A stretch of 64,000 nucleotides of DNA from an uncultured Cryomorphaceae bacterium (GTDB lineage: Bacteria; Bacteroidota; Bacteroidia; Flavobacteriales; Schleiferiaceae): contig CAJVWI010000006.1 of the NCBI GenBank assembly GCA_913009655.1, forward strand, positions 1 to 64,000. Direction: 5' to 3'. Of the stretch, positions 1 to 8,310 are shown piece by piece. The first letter of the stretch is position 1. The number at the start of each line of letters is the position of its first letter. Made by a program: the position numbers and the translations under genes. A model generated the notes under the pieces. The model ran no database searches. It saw only the letters and a list, made by a program, of their open reading frames with translations, and was not told the DNA's origin.

Positions 1-85
1 ACTCTATCGCCTTGATTACAAGAAGTTAAATGAACACTCAAAAGCAATAATGAGAATGGTAGAACGAAATTTTTCATCTAACTAA
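1..85 (+). CDS. C-terminal tail of a truncated gene, unknown
   Basis: The frame starting at base 2 is open from the window edge to TAA at 83-85. The 27 visible residues (LYRLDYKKLN at the start, RMVERNFSSN at the end) form a charged, helix-like tail with normal protein composition. The other two frames stop earlier. The gene faces the minus-strand kelch gene, so the pair is convergent. Too little is visible to name a family, and chance openness over 27 codons is possible. Confidence 0.4.
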   Translation, partial: LYRLDYKKLNEHSKAIMRMVERNFSSN

Positions 86-121
86 GATAGAGATATGCCT
101 CTTATGAGATTTTAATGACAT

Positions 122-1309
122 TTAATGCTGTATCATAACCTTTGTCGTTTTAAGTATGTCATCTTTAGAGAAAAACTGAACGAAGTAGACACCCTGATCT
201 AAATTTTTCACATTCATCTGTTTTAACTCTGCCTTGCAAGATTTAATAACTTGGCCTAGAGTGTTAATTAAAACAACCTCGGATAAAGGTTCGGCAAATT
301 CCCAAGAAATATAGTTTTTAGCCGGATTTGGATAGAGGTTGATACTTCCCAGTACTTTTTCGTCAAAACCAACCGTAGCAGAGGCTATATCAAAACTTAA
401 TAAATCGTTTGGATAATTGCTCGAACTATTTACTCCTCCAAAAAAAAAGACCTCATTATTAATCACAAAACTTCCTGGCGCCCATCTGCTATTCCCTGGA
501 TGAGGCTGGAATTCAAGCCAAGTGTCATTTGCTGGATTGTAGCGCCACATTTCTCCGGTATCCATAGAACTATGATCGTCGCCATCTCCACTTAATATGA
601 AGCCGTAGCCATGCATATTGAACTGAGTACCCGCAACTCTTCCTTCTCCAGGAAATTGATTCATTGTCGTCCATGTGTTAGAGATGGTATCTAATTTATA
701 CCAATCTTTAAATATTGTTGGACCACCATGACCCAATCCAACAAATACTTCACCCCCTGCATTAAACATATAAGGATGGTGACGGCCAAGACCTGGTAGA
801 TTGGCCATTTGTGTCCAAGTGTCATCGTCAATACGGTACAACCACCAATCATTTTTATCACCAGTCAAATCGTTTCCTAGTCCAACATATATACGATTTC
901 CCATTGAAATCATCGCCGGGTGTTTTCTGCTAGAGCAACCGCAATCAGTAAGTTGAGTATAAGTTCCATTTGAAGGGTCGAAACTCCAAAAATCTTTGAG
1001 ATAAGCAGTGTCCGTTGCTCCAAAGCCTAAGTATGCTTTGCCGCTTGCTACTGTTCCAATTCCATAACTCCTGGCTAAACCGGGAAAATCAGATAAAACA
1101 TTCCAAGTGTCACTAATAGGGTTATACTCAAACGCATCGTCAGTTGGTTGACCAGTGGAATCTGTTCCCGTAATAGCATACCCTTTTCCGTTCAATGCAA
1201 ATGAAATTGGATGATGTCTACCAGCAGGTGCATCTGCTTTCGCCACCCAAGATTGGGCATCGGTAACGAAACTTACAATTAATGCGGATAGAATTATTAA
1301 TTTTTTCAT
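122..1309 (-). CDS. Secreted kelch-repeat protein with T9SS type A sorting domain
   Basis: A 395-residue protein that starts with a signal peptide (MKKLIILSALIVSFVTDAQ). The body, about residues 22-315, contains kelch blades, seen as repeated patterns such as GKGYAITGTDS, NRIYVGLGND and NEVFFFGGVNSSS, each followed by WxY/D-type strands (NDTWTQMANLPGLGRHH). This predicts a beta-propeller. From about residue 325 (LYPNPAKNYISWEF) to the end is a typical Por secretion-system C-terminal domain closing with GVYFVQFF and a basic tail. Such proteins are exported by the T9SS and released or anchored at the surface. Ligand unknown. It appears monocistronic. Confidence 0.88.
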   Translation of the reverse strand: MKKLIILSALIVSFVTDAQSWVAKADAPAGRHHPISFALNGKGYAITGTDSTGQPTDDAFEYNPISDTWNVLSDFPGLARSYGIGTVASGKAYLGFGATDTAYLKDFWSFDPSNGTYTQLTDCGCSSRKHPAMISMGNRIYVGLGNDLTGDKNDWWLYRIDDDTWTQMANLPGLGRHHPYMFNAGGEVFVGLGHGGPTIFKDWYKLDTISNTWTTMNQFPGEGRVAGTQFNMHGYGFILSGDGDDHSSMDTGEMWRYNPANDTWLEFQPHPGNSRWAPGSFVINNEVFFFGGVNSSSNYPNDLLSFDIASATVGFDEKVLGSINLYPNPAKNYISWEFAEPLSEVVLINTLGQVIKSCKAELKQMNVKNLDQGVYFVQFFSKDDILKTTKVMIQH

Positions 1310-1369
1310 TTCGTGAATTTAAGCTTAAAGACTCTAGCCAGGGTTTAAGAGATGTCAGAATACTTATTA

Positions 1370-1795
1370 TTATCTATATATTGCTCGAATAGAATGATTA
1401 GCCCCAATGGGAGCTATTCGAATCTCATTGTTTTGTAGATCCAATATATCAGCAGAACCTCCAATATTATTTGATGATTGATCTGACCATGAAGACAAAC
1501 GGATCCAGTATGCATCTTCATTCATTTCGAGCAGTGAGTCCTTATAAACCATCATTACTTTCGCCTGTTTTATTGATGGTAGATCCCAACGTGGACCCAG
1601 TGCCTGAGCATATGTTCTCGCTTGGAAATAATCCATTGGCTCTGGAAAATCGAACTGCGCAACCCAGAAATGTCCAGGAATTAGTTTGGGTTCTCCTGTA
1701 ACCATAAGGTTTGAAGATGATGGTGAAGACTCTGGTATTTTTCTGCATGAGACAATTACCAAAGCATAAAAAAAAAGAATTGTAAGATTTCTCAT
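1370..1795 (-). CDS. Small outer-membrane-type lipoprotein, unknown function
   Basis: I place the start at ATG 1795, because MRNLTILFFYALVIVSC then forms a clean lipoprotein signal with the lipobox cysteine as residue 17. An in-frame ATG at 1837 would add 14 residues and spoil the signal. The mature part (about 125 residues) has a stretch RWDLPSIKQAKVMM followed by YWIRLSSWSD. This resembles the layout of DUF1566 / C-type-lectin-like sugar-binding folds (a W-x-LP segment, later a W-S strand), but the match is by eye only. No operon partner is evident apart from the same-strand small membrane gene at 1855-2043. Confidence 0.65.
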   Translation of the reverse strand: MRNLTILFFYALVIVSCRKIPESSPSSSNLMVTGEPKLIPGHFWVAQFDFPEPMDYFQARTYAQALGPRWDLPSIKQAKVMMVYKDSLLEMNEDAYWIRLSSWSDQSSNNIGGSADILDLQNNEIRIAPIGANHSIRAIYR

Positions 1796-1854
1796 GGATC
1801 TAATTAATACATTTCTAATAACACTTTCTGTTACCATTTAAGCGGAGTGGTATT

Positions 1855-2043
1855 TCAATTTGATTTTTTAAAGAGTAAGTCATAACCCCAATAGCCGACA
1901 ATGAGAAGAAATACCCAAATTTCAAATATTGAGTTACTTGCTCCTATATTCATTCCTAGAAAAAGACAAATTAATGACCATAGAATTACCCTCCAAAAGG
2001 GTTGTGACTTTTGATTGAGAAAGAACTGTTTTATTTTATTCAC
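1855..2043 (-). CDS. 62-residue membrane protein, unknown
   Basis: Two hydrophobic segments are visible (about residues 17-35, VILWSLICLFLGMNIGAS, and 40-56, IFEIWVFLLIVGYWGYD), separated by a short polar turn. The N-terminus is basic (MNKIKQFFLNQKSQ) and the C-terminus is KKSN, so it is probably a double-span inner-membrane protein with both ends cytoplasmic. It lies 28 bases downstream of the HMA/MauE-like gene on the same strand and could be cotranscribed with it. No family recognised. Confidence 0.5.
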   Translation of the reverse strand: MNKIKQFFLNQKSQPFWRVILWSLICLFLGMNIGASNSIFEIWVFLLIVGYWGYDLLFKKSN

Positions 2044-2071
2044 TTTCTTTTTTTAAGAGCGCTTTAAAACA

Positions 2072-2800
2072 CTAAGCAAATAAAATGATTATCGCCATTG
2101 TAATCATAATAGCATTTTCAATAAGTGTTGCTTCGGTCATTGGCAATTTTAGTGTAGTTCCCAAGCAAGCGCATTGAATGGACTTTTTATCTAAAAGTGT
2201 TTTTATTACTCCAATCGTAGTGATTCCTAGAATAACAAGCGTAATAATTACTGCCACGTTAATTTTAACTCGCATTAAAAACATTAAGCCTAAAGAAATT
2301 TCTATGAAAGGATAAACCCTTCCATAAACTGGAATCACTTTTGCCAAAGGGTCATACATACTAAACGATTCAGTAAATCCTTTTAAATCTAACATCTTAA
2401 AAAAACTAAACGCAATAAAGAATAGGCCCATAAAATCTAACATTATTGCATTAATATCCGGATTTTTAGAATGCATTAAAATACTTGCAATTGATATATA
2501 TAAAAAGATAATCAATAAAGGTTGCAATTGTTGCAGCTTCGATTTTTGCTTTATTTCATCCCGAGAAAGGGATGCCATTTGAAAATCATTTTTGTCATCC
2601 TTTTCCGAAAGTAAATATTTTTCAGGCAAAGCTTTTTTAAGAGCTTCTATAGGAACTTTACTACTCATCGCAACTTCAACTTCCGCTTTGTCCAGGTTAA
2701 CGCTAACATTGGTAACGTTATCCAAATTGCCCAAATATTTCTCTACCGAAGCTTTACAGCCTCCACAGGTCATTCCTGTAATGTCATACGTATGGATCAT
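2072..2800 (-). CDS. Heavy-metal-associated domain fused to MauE/DoxX-like membrane domain
   Basis: A 242-residue protein. Residues 1-70 form an HMA fold with the metal-binding motif GMTCGGC (Cys12, Cys15), as in copper chaperones and the N-termini of P-type ATPases. After a charged linker come about four transmembrane helices (residues about 96-240) with an internal MYDPLAKVIPVYGRVYPFIEISLGLMF pattern (split here: MYDPLAKVIP then VYGRVYPFIE). That pattern, and a late Cys pair CAC in KSIQCACLG, are typical of the MauE/DoxX-like family. A likely role is binding soft metal ions (Cu, Zn or Hg) at the membrane or membrane redox chemistry on thiols. The direction of transport cannot be read from sequence. 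Confidence 0.8.
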   Translation of the reverse strand: MIHTYDITGMTCGGCKASVEKYLGNLDNVTNVSVNLDKAEVEVAMSSKVPIEALKKALPEKYLLSEKDDKNDFQMASLSRDEIKQKSKLQQLQPLLIIFLYISIASILMHSKNPDINAIMLDFMGLFFIAFSFFKMLDLKGFTESFSMYDPLAKVIPVYGRVYPFIEISLGLMFLMRVKINVAVIITLVILGITTIGVIKTLLDKKSIQCACLGTTLKLPMTEATLIENAIMITMAIIILFA

Positions 2801-2948
2801 GGTTAGGGCAAAGATTATTAATATCGAATTCTCGAAGTTTATAAAATTAGTATTTATTTGGTTAAACTAAACTTTAGTTTCTTTCCAATCAGATACTTCT
2901 GTGACCTTAAAATATGTCCATAGCAAATAATTTGATTAAATTTAAGGA

Positions 2949-3455
2949 ATGCAGTTTATCAACTCACAGAGTAAACGAAAATTCAAAGTTTTAAAAGACC
3001 AAAAAGAATTTTTTTTTGGAGTTCAACCTAATTGGTATTCGTCAAGAATTGAATTTAGATTTGAAGATAAATCCTTTGAAATAAGGAAAAATAATTTTTG
3101 GGGGACATCCTTTGAATGCCTTATTAATGGTTTAATAATTGCAGAAATGTCGCTGATTTGGAGAAAAGAAAATACAATTAAGTTTAAAGAAAAAATTGAT
3201 GATGAATTTCAAGAATATCAATTAAGAAGCAAAAGGTCTAAAGGTTGGCTATCACCCGATAAGGTATATACTCTAACAAATAAATTAAATTCACCAGTCC
3301 TGAAAATTAATTTTTCCTATAAGAAATTTTGGAAAGAAGAAATACACCTAGAATTTATTGACAAGGAAAATTATGCTCTTATGATGTGCGCAATGTTTAT
3401 CATAAGGCAAAGGCAAGATGCTGACGGAGCTTCTTCAGCATTTGCTGCTGGATAG
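2949..3455 (+). CDS. Hypothetical protein, 168 residues
   Basis: No signal peptide or membrane segment. The sequence is rich in basic, aromatic and beta-strand-like stretches (RKFKVLKDQKEFFFGVQ, FEIRKNNFWGTSFECLING), suggesting a soluble beta-rich fold of the LURP-one/tubby-like kind: short strands separated by turns, then one late helix (YALMMCAMFIIRQRQD). It ends in a flexible GASSAFAAG tail. That fold comparison is a guess. The codon use and AT content match its neighbours. It is divergent from the HMA gene and convergent with the FKBP lipoprotein. Confidence 0.6.
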   Translation: MQFINSQSKRKFKVLKDQKEFFFGVQPNWYSSRIEFRFEDKSFEIRKNNFWGTSFECLINGLIIAEMSLIWRKENTIKFKEKIDDEFQEYQLRSKRSKGWLSPDKVYTLTNKLNSPVLKINFSYKKFWKEEIHLEFIDKENYALMMCAMFIIRQRQDADGASSAFAAG

Positions 3456-3569
3456 CCTCCAGGATCAAATTAAAGACTTTTCACTCTGAGTTAAAACGGT
3501 AATTTGAGAGAACTATTTCTCTTACATCGAAATTGCACTAAAGATTAAGTATTCTAATATGCAGAAATA

Positions 3570-3623
3570 ACGTCTCTAAGATTGGGAGTTACTATTCAAC
3601 ATTTAAAAGGAGACGTAATCTTA
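3570..3623. other. Two overlapping, mutually exclusive 7-bp pairings
   Basis: ACGTCTC (3570-3576) is fully complementary to GAGACGT (3610-3616), and the adjoining TAAGATT (3577-3583) is fully complementary to AATCTTA (3617-3623). The order A-B-A'-B' means the two stems cross, so only one can form at a time. The stretch lies between two convergent genes, where 3' ends are expected. It could be a folded 3' end or chance. Confidence 0.25.
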
Positions 3624-3639
3624 AAGAGTTTCTTTCTAC

Positions 3640-4080
3640 CTAGTCCACATTTAGCAAGGTCACCTCAAAAATCAACACCGAATTTGCTGGAATGCTTCCA
3701 ACAGCTTGATTTCCATAGCCCAAAGCCGAAGGGATAAGTAAAATACCAGAACCCCCTTCACTAAACAAAGGAATTCCCTCTTGCCAACCTTGAATAACAT
3801 TTGTCAAAGGAAATGTTATTCCATCCACACCGGACTGGTCGAAAATTGTACCATCTGTTAATGTTCCTTTATATGCTACTGTTACAATAGAATTACTGTT
3901 TGGCACTTTACCATTTCCGTAACTATTTATTATAAAATATAAACCACTTCCTGTTGGTTCAGCATTTAAGTTATTATCAGCAATATACTGAAGAATTATA
4001 TCGTCATCTAGCTCACCATAGGTACAACTGCTGACAATAAATATTGAGGAAAGCAATGTTAAAAAAAATAATCTTTTCAT
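3640..4080 (-). CDS. FKBP-type peptidyl-prolyl isomerase lipoprotein
   Basis: A 146-residue lipoprotein. The signal ends at the lipobox Cys19 (SIFIVSSC). The FKBP core runs from about residue 60 to the end with the family hallmarks VAYKGTLTDGTIFDQS, VIQGWQEGIPLFSEGG, LLIPSALGYG and IPANSVLIFEVTLLNVD. It catalyses cis-trans isomerisation of Xaa-Pro bonds and probably helps fold exported proteins in the periplasm or at the outer membrane. Most substrate-binding aromatic positions (Y, F/D, W, Y, F) are present, so it is probably active. It is transcribed alone, towards the convergent gene at 2949-3455. Confidence 0.9.
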   Translation of the reverse strand: MKRLFFLTLLSSIFIVSSCTYGELDDDIILQYIADNNLNAEPTGSGLYFIINSYGNGKVPNSNSIVTVAYKGTLTDGTIFDQSGVDGITFPLTNVIQGWQEGIPLFSEGGSGILLIPSALGYGNQAVGSIPANSVLIFEVTLLNVD

Positions 4081-4221
4081 ATCTCTAATATAGGTATATC
4101 CTCATTTCTCAAATAAGAATATTTAAGCATATTAACTCAATAAATAATACGTATAGAAAAAACTTTTTTATGACAATAAATCACTCCGTATCTAGCTGTT
4201 TAATGGAATAATTTATTTAAT

Positions 4222-4302
4222 TCACTTACGTCTCAAATAGTTCACAACTCTGACGATTAAGACGACTGCAGAGATTATTATAGTCCAAGATAATATTTTC
4301 AT
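4222..4302 (-). CDS. Possible 26-residue single-span membrane peptide
   Basis: ATG at 4302 opens a 26-codon frame encoding MKILSWTIIISAVVLIVRVV followed by NYLRRK and TGA. One hydrophobic helix is followed by a basic tail, the layout of many bacterial small membrane proteins. It lies in a 787-base gap between larger genes, 97 bases downstream of the 31-residue Lys/Ala frame on the same strand. An open frame this short can arise by chance in AT-rich DNA. The hydrophobic-then-basic pattern is the only support. Confidence 0.35.
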   Translation of the reverse strand: MKILSWTIIISAVVLIVRVVNYLRRK

Positions 4303-4399
4303 AACTTTAATAAAAAGAGAAGGTAATAAGGAATTGTCACTGGAAAAAACCTAGTTTCAAAGTGACAATACCTTGTTGTTTTTTACTTCACTTATGAGG

Positions 4400-4495
4400 T
4401 TAGGCCTTCTTTGCTTTTTTTTCAGCTTTTTTCTCTTTTGCCGTTTTAGTTGCCACTTTTTTCACATTTTTTTTAGCATCCTTACCTTTTCCCAT
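4400..4495 (-). CDS. 31-residue Lys/Ala-rich basic peptide
   Basis: ATG at 4495 to TAA at 4400-4402 encodes MGKGKDAKKNVKKVATKTAK followed by EKKAEKKAKKA. Almost half the residues are lysine, with alanines spaced so that an amphipathic, nucleic-acid-binding helix is likely. The MGKG start recalls the tiny ribosomal protein THX and other short basic Bacteroidota proteins, but the rest does not match the THX pattern (no RRGKI or YG segment). The Lys codons are a mixture of AAA and AAG and the Ala codons vary, so this is not a simple DNA repeat, which supports a real coding sequence. Function unknown. Confidence 0.5.
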   Translation of the reverse strand: MGKGKDAKKNVKKVATKTAKEKKAEKKAKKA

Positions 4496-4867
4496 GATTG
4501 TGTGTTTTTATTTTAAAAAGTCACGCCTAAGTAGCGAGACATTATCATACTCAAGATAGACCATTTAGACGGAAACATATCCTATGGATGGAAATCAATT
4601 CGATTTATAGTTTAATAAAGATTTCGAAATTTGAGATAATAGTTAATTAAAGGCTTAGTTTGCAGCAAACCAGATACTTACAACTATCTTAAATATGTTT
4701 GTAAGATGGAGCTATCCTTTAGGCTCATACCAACTCAAAGTAATCGCTTTACTTGCGTTATGGTATTCTGTTTTAACTTTTTTCTTCTTTTGATTGAGAA
4801 CTGTACTCCTATTTCAAATAAGACACTCAAGAATAAATAAAAGAGGCTTCCGAGGTGGTGAAGCTTT
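4496..4867. other. Gene-poor spacer with an inverted repeat
   Basis: This stretch between the Lys/Ala peptide and the ion channel has no convincing gene. It contains one perfect 7-bp inverted repeat, CTTACAA (4677-4683) and TTGTAAG (4699-4705), with a 15-base loop. A plus-strand frame at 4695-4793 could encode a 32-residue hydrophobic peptide but has no other support. Confidence 0.4.
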
Positions 4868-4869
4868 TT
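4841..4869 (-). terminator. Weak hairpin after the ion-channel gene
   Basis: GCTTC (4846-4850) pairs with GAAGC (4860-4864) across a 9-base loop. Read on the minus strand it is followed by CTCTTTTATTTATT. The stem is short and overlaps the stop codon, so this is only a candidate terminator. Confidence 0.3.
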
Positions 4870-5557
4870 ATTGCTTTTTAGAAATCTTTTTTTTATTTAT
4901 TTCTTCAACATAGGCAGCACTGATTAATCCTGCAGGAATAGCTACTAATCCTATACCAATAAAGGCTAAAGAGGAAGCTATTAGTTTTCCCATACCTGTG
5001 ACTGGGTAAATATCACCATATCCAATTGTTGTAAGTGTTGCTACAGCCCACCATATTGATTGACCCATATCTGAAAAGACCTCCGGCTGTGATTCATTCT
5101 CCGCGTAAAACATGAGTATACCAGTAAATACAACCGCTATGAAGCTTGTAAATAGTGTTATTCCCACTTCAACTATTACTGAGCTAACAACAGAAATAAG
5201 TGTATTGACCGCTTTATTATGCCTTGCGATTTTAAAAATACTCACTAACCTGACCAATCGTAAAACTCTTATCGATCTTGAGTCTATTGTTATTAAAAAT
5301 GGTAAAAGGAAAGGTACTATTGCTAATAAGTCAACAATTCCAAAGAAAGAGAAAACATAAGTTCTCCAGGAGCCTTGGCGCACTGACTCTATCACACGAT
5401 AAACATACTCACACAAAAAGGCAATATATGTTACGCTTTCAAATAGGTTCAAATATTCCCCATATTTTGAGTTAAACTCCTGAAATGACTCAGCAATTAT
5501 TGCGGCAACACTTAGTAGGATTAGAGCATATATAGCTTTATCAAATAAGTTTCTCAT
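4868..5557 (-). CDS. Voltage-gated-type potassium channel
   Basis: A 229-residue channel subunit with the six-helix Kv plan: S1 (about 8-24), S2 (41-58), S3 (66-88), an S4-like segment with regularly spaced basic residues (Arg94, 97, 100, 103, Lys109, Arg112), S5 (about 125-151), pore loop and S6 (190-215). The selectivity filter TIGYGD (177-182) is intact, so K+ selectivity is expected. Four subunits should assemble in the inner membrane. No cytoplasmic RCK/TrkA-N domain follows S6; the chain ends in a short basic tail. It may act in osmotic or membrane-potential control. Monocistronic. Confidence 0.9.
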   Translation of the reverse strand: MRNLFDKAIYALILLSVAAIIAESFQEFNSKYGEYLNLFESVTYIAFLCEYVYRVIESVRQGSWRTYVFSFFGIVDLLAIVPFLLPFLITIDSRSIRVLRLVRLVSIFKIARHNKAVNTLISVVSSVIVEVGITLFTSFIAVVFTGILMFYAENESQPEVFSDMGQSIWWAVATLTTIGYGDIYPVTGMGKLIASSLAFIGIGLVAIPAGLISAAYVEEINKKKISKKQ

Positions 5558-5634
5558 TCGTCAAAGATAGTTATTACTTAATCTTTCAAATCACGTACTT
5601 CTTGGCGTACGACTACTAGCCATGGTTTTGGAGC

Positions 5635-6303
5635 TTAAACTTCCTTTAATTTCTTTGCCCATATTATGCTCTCAAATCGATAATATTCCCAAGTACCCAA
5701 TATTACAAGATTTCTAAATTTAGATATAGGCTCTAAGAAAAAACCAATAATTCTAAGAAATAATGGGCTGTAACCATCCTTAGAAAAAATAATTTCAAAA
5801 CCATTTTCTAATAAATACTGTTTTAATTCTTGGTGATTGGGTGGTTGTAAATTATGAGTTTCGTCGTCAAAATAATTTAAACATCCACGCCGGTTGGGGA
5901 AATCAATCGTTTTTGAGGACGGAAAGGACATAAATATTTCTCCATTCATTTTCAAACAAGAGATCATCGCGTCTAATGTCTCCTTAGGATTGTTACAATG
6001 TTCTATGTTATGAGATGATAAAACCGCATCAAAAATATTCTTGAAATCACTTATTTTCTTATGGAAATGCTCAGGAGTTGTAATTATATAATTGTCTGCA
6101 AGATTAGGCTTATCCTGATTGTAGTCCTGAATATCAATCCCGGTGTATTTACAAAAAGGCAATAAACTCTTTATTCTAAAAGGGGAATTATTACCGCAAC
6201 CCACATCAAGTATTTGAGGATTTTCATTTTGTGACATCAAGAACTTTATTTTACCATTAGGACGTAAGAATAAAGAAGAGTTTTTTAAAAAAAAAATATT
6301 CAT
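5635..6303 (-). CDS. Class I SAM-dependent methyltransferase
   Basis: A 222-residue protein with the SAM-binding motif I ILDVGCGNNSPF (31-42), an acidic motif II region (YTGIDIQDYNQD), a catalytic-domain strand FDAVLSSHNIEHCNNPKETL and the typical LKMNGEIFMSFPSSKTIDFP strand 5 region. The fold is that of the Methyltransf_11 family. The late CLNYFDDETHNLQPPNHQEL segment is common in methyltransferases next to glycan or O-antigen genes, but no such cluster is present, so the substrate is unknown. The poly-lysine/phenylalanine N-terminus makes the exact start uncertain; the ATG at 6303 is used. Confidence 0.8.
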   Translation of the reverse strand: MNIFFLKNSSLFLRPNGKIKFLMSQNENPQILDVGCGNNSPFRIKSLLPFCKYTGIDIQDYNQDKPNLADNYIITTPEHFHKKISDFKNIFDAVLSSHNIEHCNNPKETLDAMISCLKMNGEIFMSFPSSKTIDFPNRRGCLNYFDDETHNLQPPNHQELKQYLLENGFEIIFSKDGYSPLFLRIIGFFLEPISKFRNLVILGTWEYYRFESIIWAKKLKEV

Positions 6304-6502
6304 TTTACTTTAGAGATGTTTACAAAAATCAATTACCGTAATGGAGGACTTTAAGACTTCTACTTATTGACATCTTTTTAAATTCAATTAGGTAATCCTA
6401 GAGACTCAAATATACTTTAAATGTATTTAATCACTCTTCAGGGAAATGAATCGTAGCCGAGGGAGTTAAAATATATCCAGGGTTTTACCGATGGTGTAGT
6501 AA

Positions 6503-6961
6503 TCAATCCAAGAATTGGATTTGTTTACCTAAACCCATCTTTATTTTGTTTAAATCAAACTGGTTTAATAAATCTTCTCCATAGTCATTAACATCTATAG
6601 AAAACACTTCCTGTAAACCTTTATATTCATCTAATTTATTAAATAAAAATGTCTCATTCTCCATTGATTCAATGAGTTGAAGATCAATAGCATCCTCTGT
6701 TTCACGGTCAATTAATGAACCCAGTGCCCTGGAGAAAGTAAACTCGATAAATGCAAATTCTGGATCACCAATAAGATCTCCATTTTTTAATTCTTCGATG
6801 ATCAAATTCTCTTCTGATCGATTTCCGTTCCAAATACATGAGAGTATATATATCACTCCAGTATAAGAATTACCATCTTTATCTCTGAAGTCATCGACTC
6901 TCCTATTGAAGCCGTAATAGCCATGATTTTCTATGTGTATAAGGTGCTGTTTTAAATCCAT
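6503..6961 (-). CDS. Hypothetical acidic cytoplasmic protein
   Basis: A 152-residue soluble protein rich in Asp and Glu, with no signal peptide or transmembrane segment. It starts MDLKQHLIHIENHGYYGFNRR. The middle, LIIEELKNGDLIGDPEFAFIEFTFSRALGSLIDRETEDAIDL, is mainly helical (positions about 56-97). The composition and isolated position suggest an immunity- or SMI1-like accessory protein, but no toxin gene sits beside it and I do not recognise the family. A run of 169 bases with no gene separates it from the divergent esterase gene. Confidence 0.55.
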   Translation of the reverse strand: MDLKQHLIHIENHGYYGFNRRVDDFRDKDGNSYTGVIYILSCIWNGNRSEENLIIEELKNGDLIGDPEFAFIEFTFSRALGSLIDRETEDAIDLQLIESMENETFLFNKLDEYKGLQEVFSIDVNDYGEDLLNQFDLNKIKMGLGKQIQFLD

Positions 6962-7130
6962 GCTGCAATATAGACTGCGTTTAATCGCTTGCAGGTCTAT
7001 TTATTTACTGGCCAAGTAATAATTTCTATAACATGAATTAATAAAATATGAATAGAAACAATTGGATTTTAATAAACCTCAGAATAGATTTGGCATTGGA
7101 TTTGATTCTTTTTAACTAAAATATTGGCTA

Positions 7131-8261
7131 ATGATAAAAAAAATAATACTGTTATTGTTCTTGAGTATTTCACTTATGACAAATGCTCAATACTCAACAT
7201 TTAATCATGGTGGTCTAAATAGGGAGTACATATATCATGAGCCATTAAATCTAGCTGCAAATTCTCCGCTCATATTTGTTATGCATGGATATTCTGAAGA
7301 TGCTTCAACAATCGAGTGGTATTCCGGATTTAATGCAATAGCTGATAGTGTGGGATTTGCAGTTTGCTATCCTAGAGGAATAAATGACTTTCTCGGAAAT
7401 CGATTTTTTAATGTAGGATATGACTTCCATATTGGCATTGAAACCGTTGATGACCTGAGTTTTTTAGAGGCATTAGCAACTCACCTACAAACCATTCATG
7501 GCTTAGATTCTAATCGGACATATGCTACTGGACTTTCCAATGGAGGCGACATGTGCTACAAAATTGCTTGCCAAGGTAGTGGTGTTTTTAAAGCGACTGC
7601 GGCAGTAGCAGGAATGATGTTGGAAGACATTCAAGACAGCTGCACCAATAATATATCTATACCCATTTTAGAGATTCATGGCACAGATGATAATGTAACT
7701 TATTATGATGGAGACATGAATAATACCGGTGGATGGGGAGCGTATGCAGCTATAGATACGATGATGTTTTTTTTTGCAAATAGAAATAGCTATACATCTT
7801 TTCAATCGTTAAACTTACCTGATATTAATTCATCTGATGGCAGCACTGTTACTTGCCTAAAATATACTAATCCCTCAAATTGTAATGATGTTTGGCTTTA
7901 CAGAGTTGTTGGCGGAGGGCACGACTGGCCCGGGTCGTTTGGAAATATGGATATCAATTCAAGTGTAGAAATTTGGAATTTCTTTCAAACCGTCTATTGC
8001 AACGGATTTACGATTATCGATGAGGGTTCACAATCAGAATTTTTTAATTTTTTTCCAAATCCATTTAATAATATTCTAAATATTAACATATCCAAAGAAG
8101 CCACTATCGAATTGTTCAATAATAATGGGAGTAAAATAAAAGAGATTATTTGCTCAGAAAGATCGGTTTCTATTGACCTATCTGACTTATCAAGTGGGAT
8201 TTATATTTTAAGGGCGACAATAAATAAAAAACAGATAACAAAAAAAATAATAAAGCAGTAA
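7131..8261 (+). CDS. T9SS-secreted esterase, PHB-depolymerase / LpqC family
   Basis: A 376-residue secreted alpha/beta hydrolase. Signal peptide 1-19 (LSISLMTNAQ). Oxyanion region IFVMHGYSEDAS (48-59), nucleophile elbow GLSNGG (134-139, Ser136), probable acid Asp186 in IHGTDDN and catalytic His264 in GGGHDWPG. From residue 306 (FFPNPFNNILN) to the end is a T9SS type A sorting domain with LSSGIYILRA and a basic tail. Families of this type hydrolyse polyhydroxyalkanoate oligomers, feruloyl or acetyl-xylan esters; the exact substrate is not readable. A close paralogue lies at 17100-18236. Cell location: secreted or surface-anchored. Confidence 0.88.
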   Translation: MIKKIILLLFLSISLMTNAQYSTFNHGGLNREYIYHEPLNLAANSPLIFVMHGYSEDASTIEWYSGFNAIADSVGFAVCYPRGINDFLGNRFFNVGYDFHIGIETVDDLSFLEALATHLQTIHGLDSNRTYATGLSNGGDMCYKIACQGSGVFKATAAVAGMMLEDIQDSCTNNISIPILEIHGTDDNVTYYDGDMNNTGGWGAYAAIDTMMFFFANRNSYTSFQSLNLPDINSSDGSTVTCLKYTNPSNCNDVWLYRVVGGGHDWPGSFGNMDINSSVEIWNFFQTVYCNGFTIIDEGSQSEFFNFFPNPFNNILNINISKEATIELFNNNGSKIKEIICSERSVSIDLSDLSSGIYILRATINKKQITKKIIKQ

Positions 8262-8310
8262 AAACCTATTTCTATCATCCCGTATTTAACAAATACATAT
8301 ACATTTTACA

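Noticed and set aside
4695-4793. A 32-codon plus-strand frame (MFVRWSYPLGSYQ...) that looks like a small membrane peptide
   Set aside because: Length is within chance in AT-rich DNA, no start context, and it overlaps the inverted repeat at 4677-4705. Only hydrophobicity supports it.
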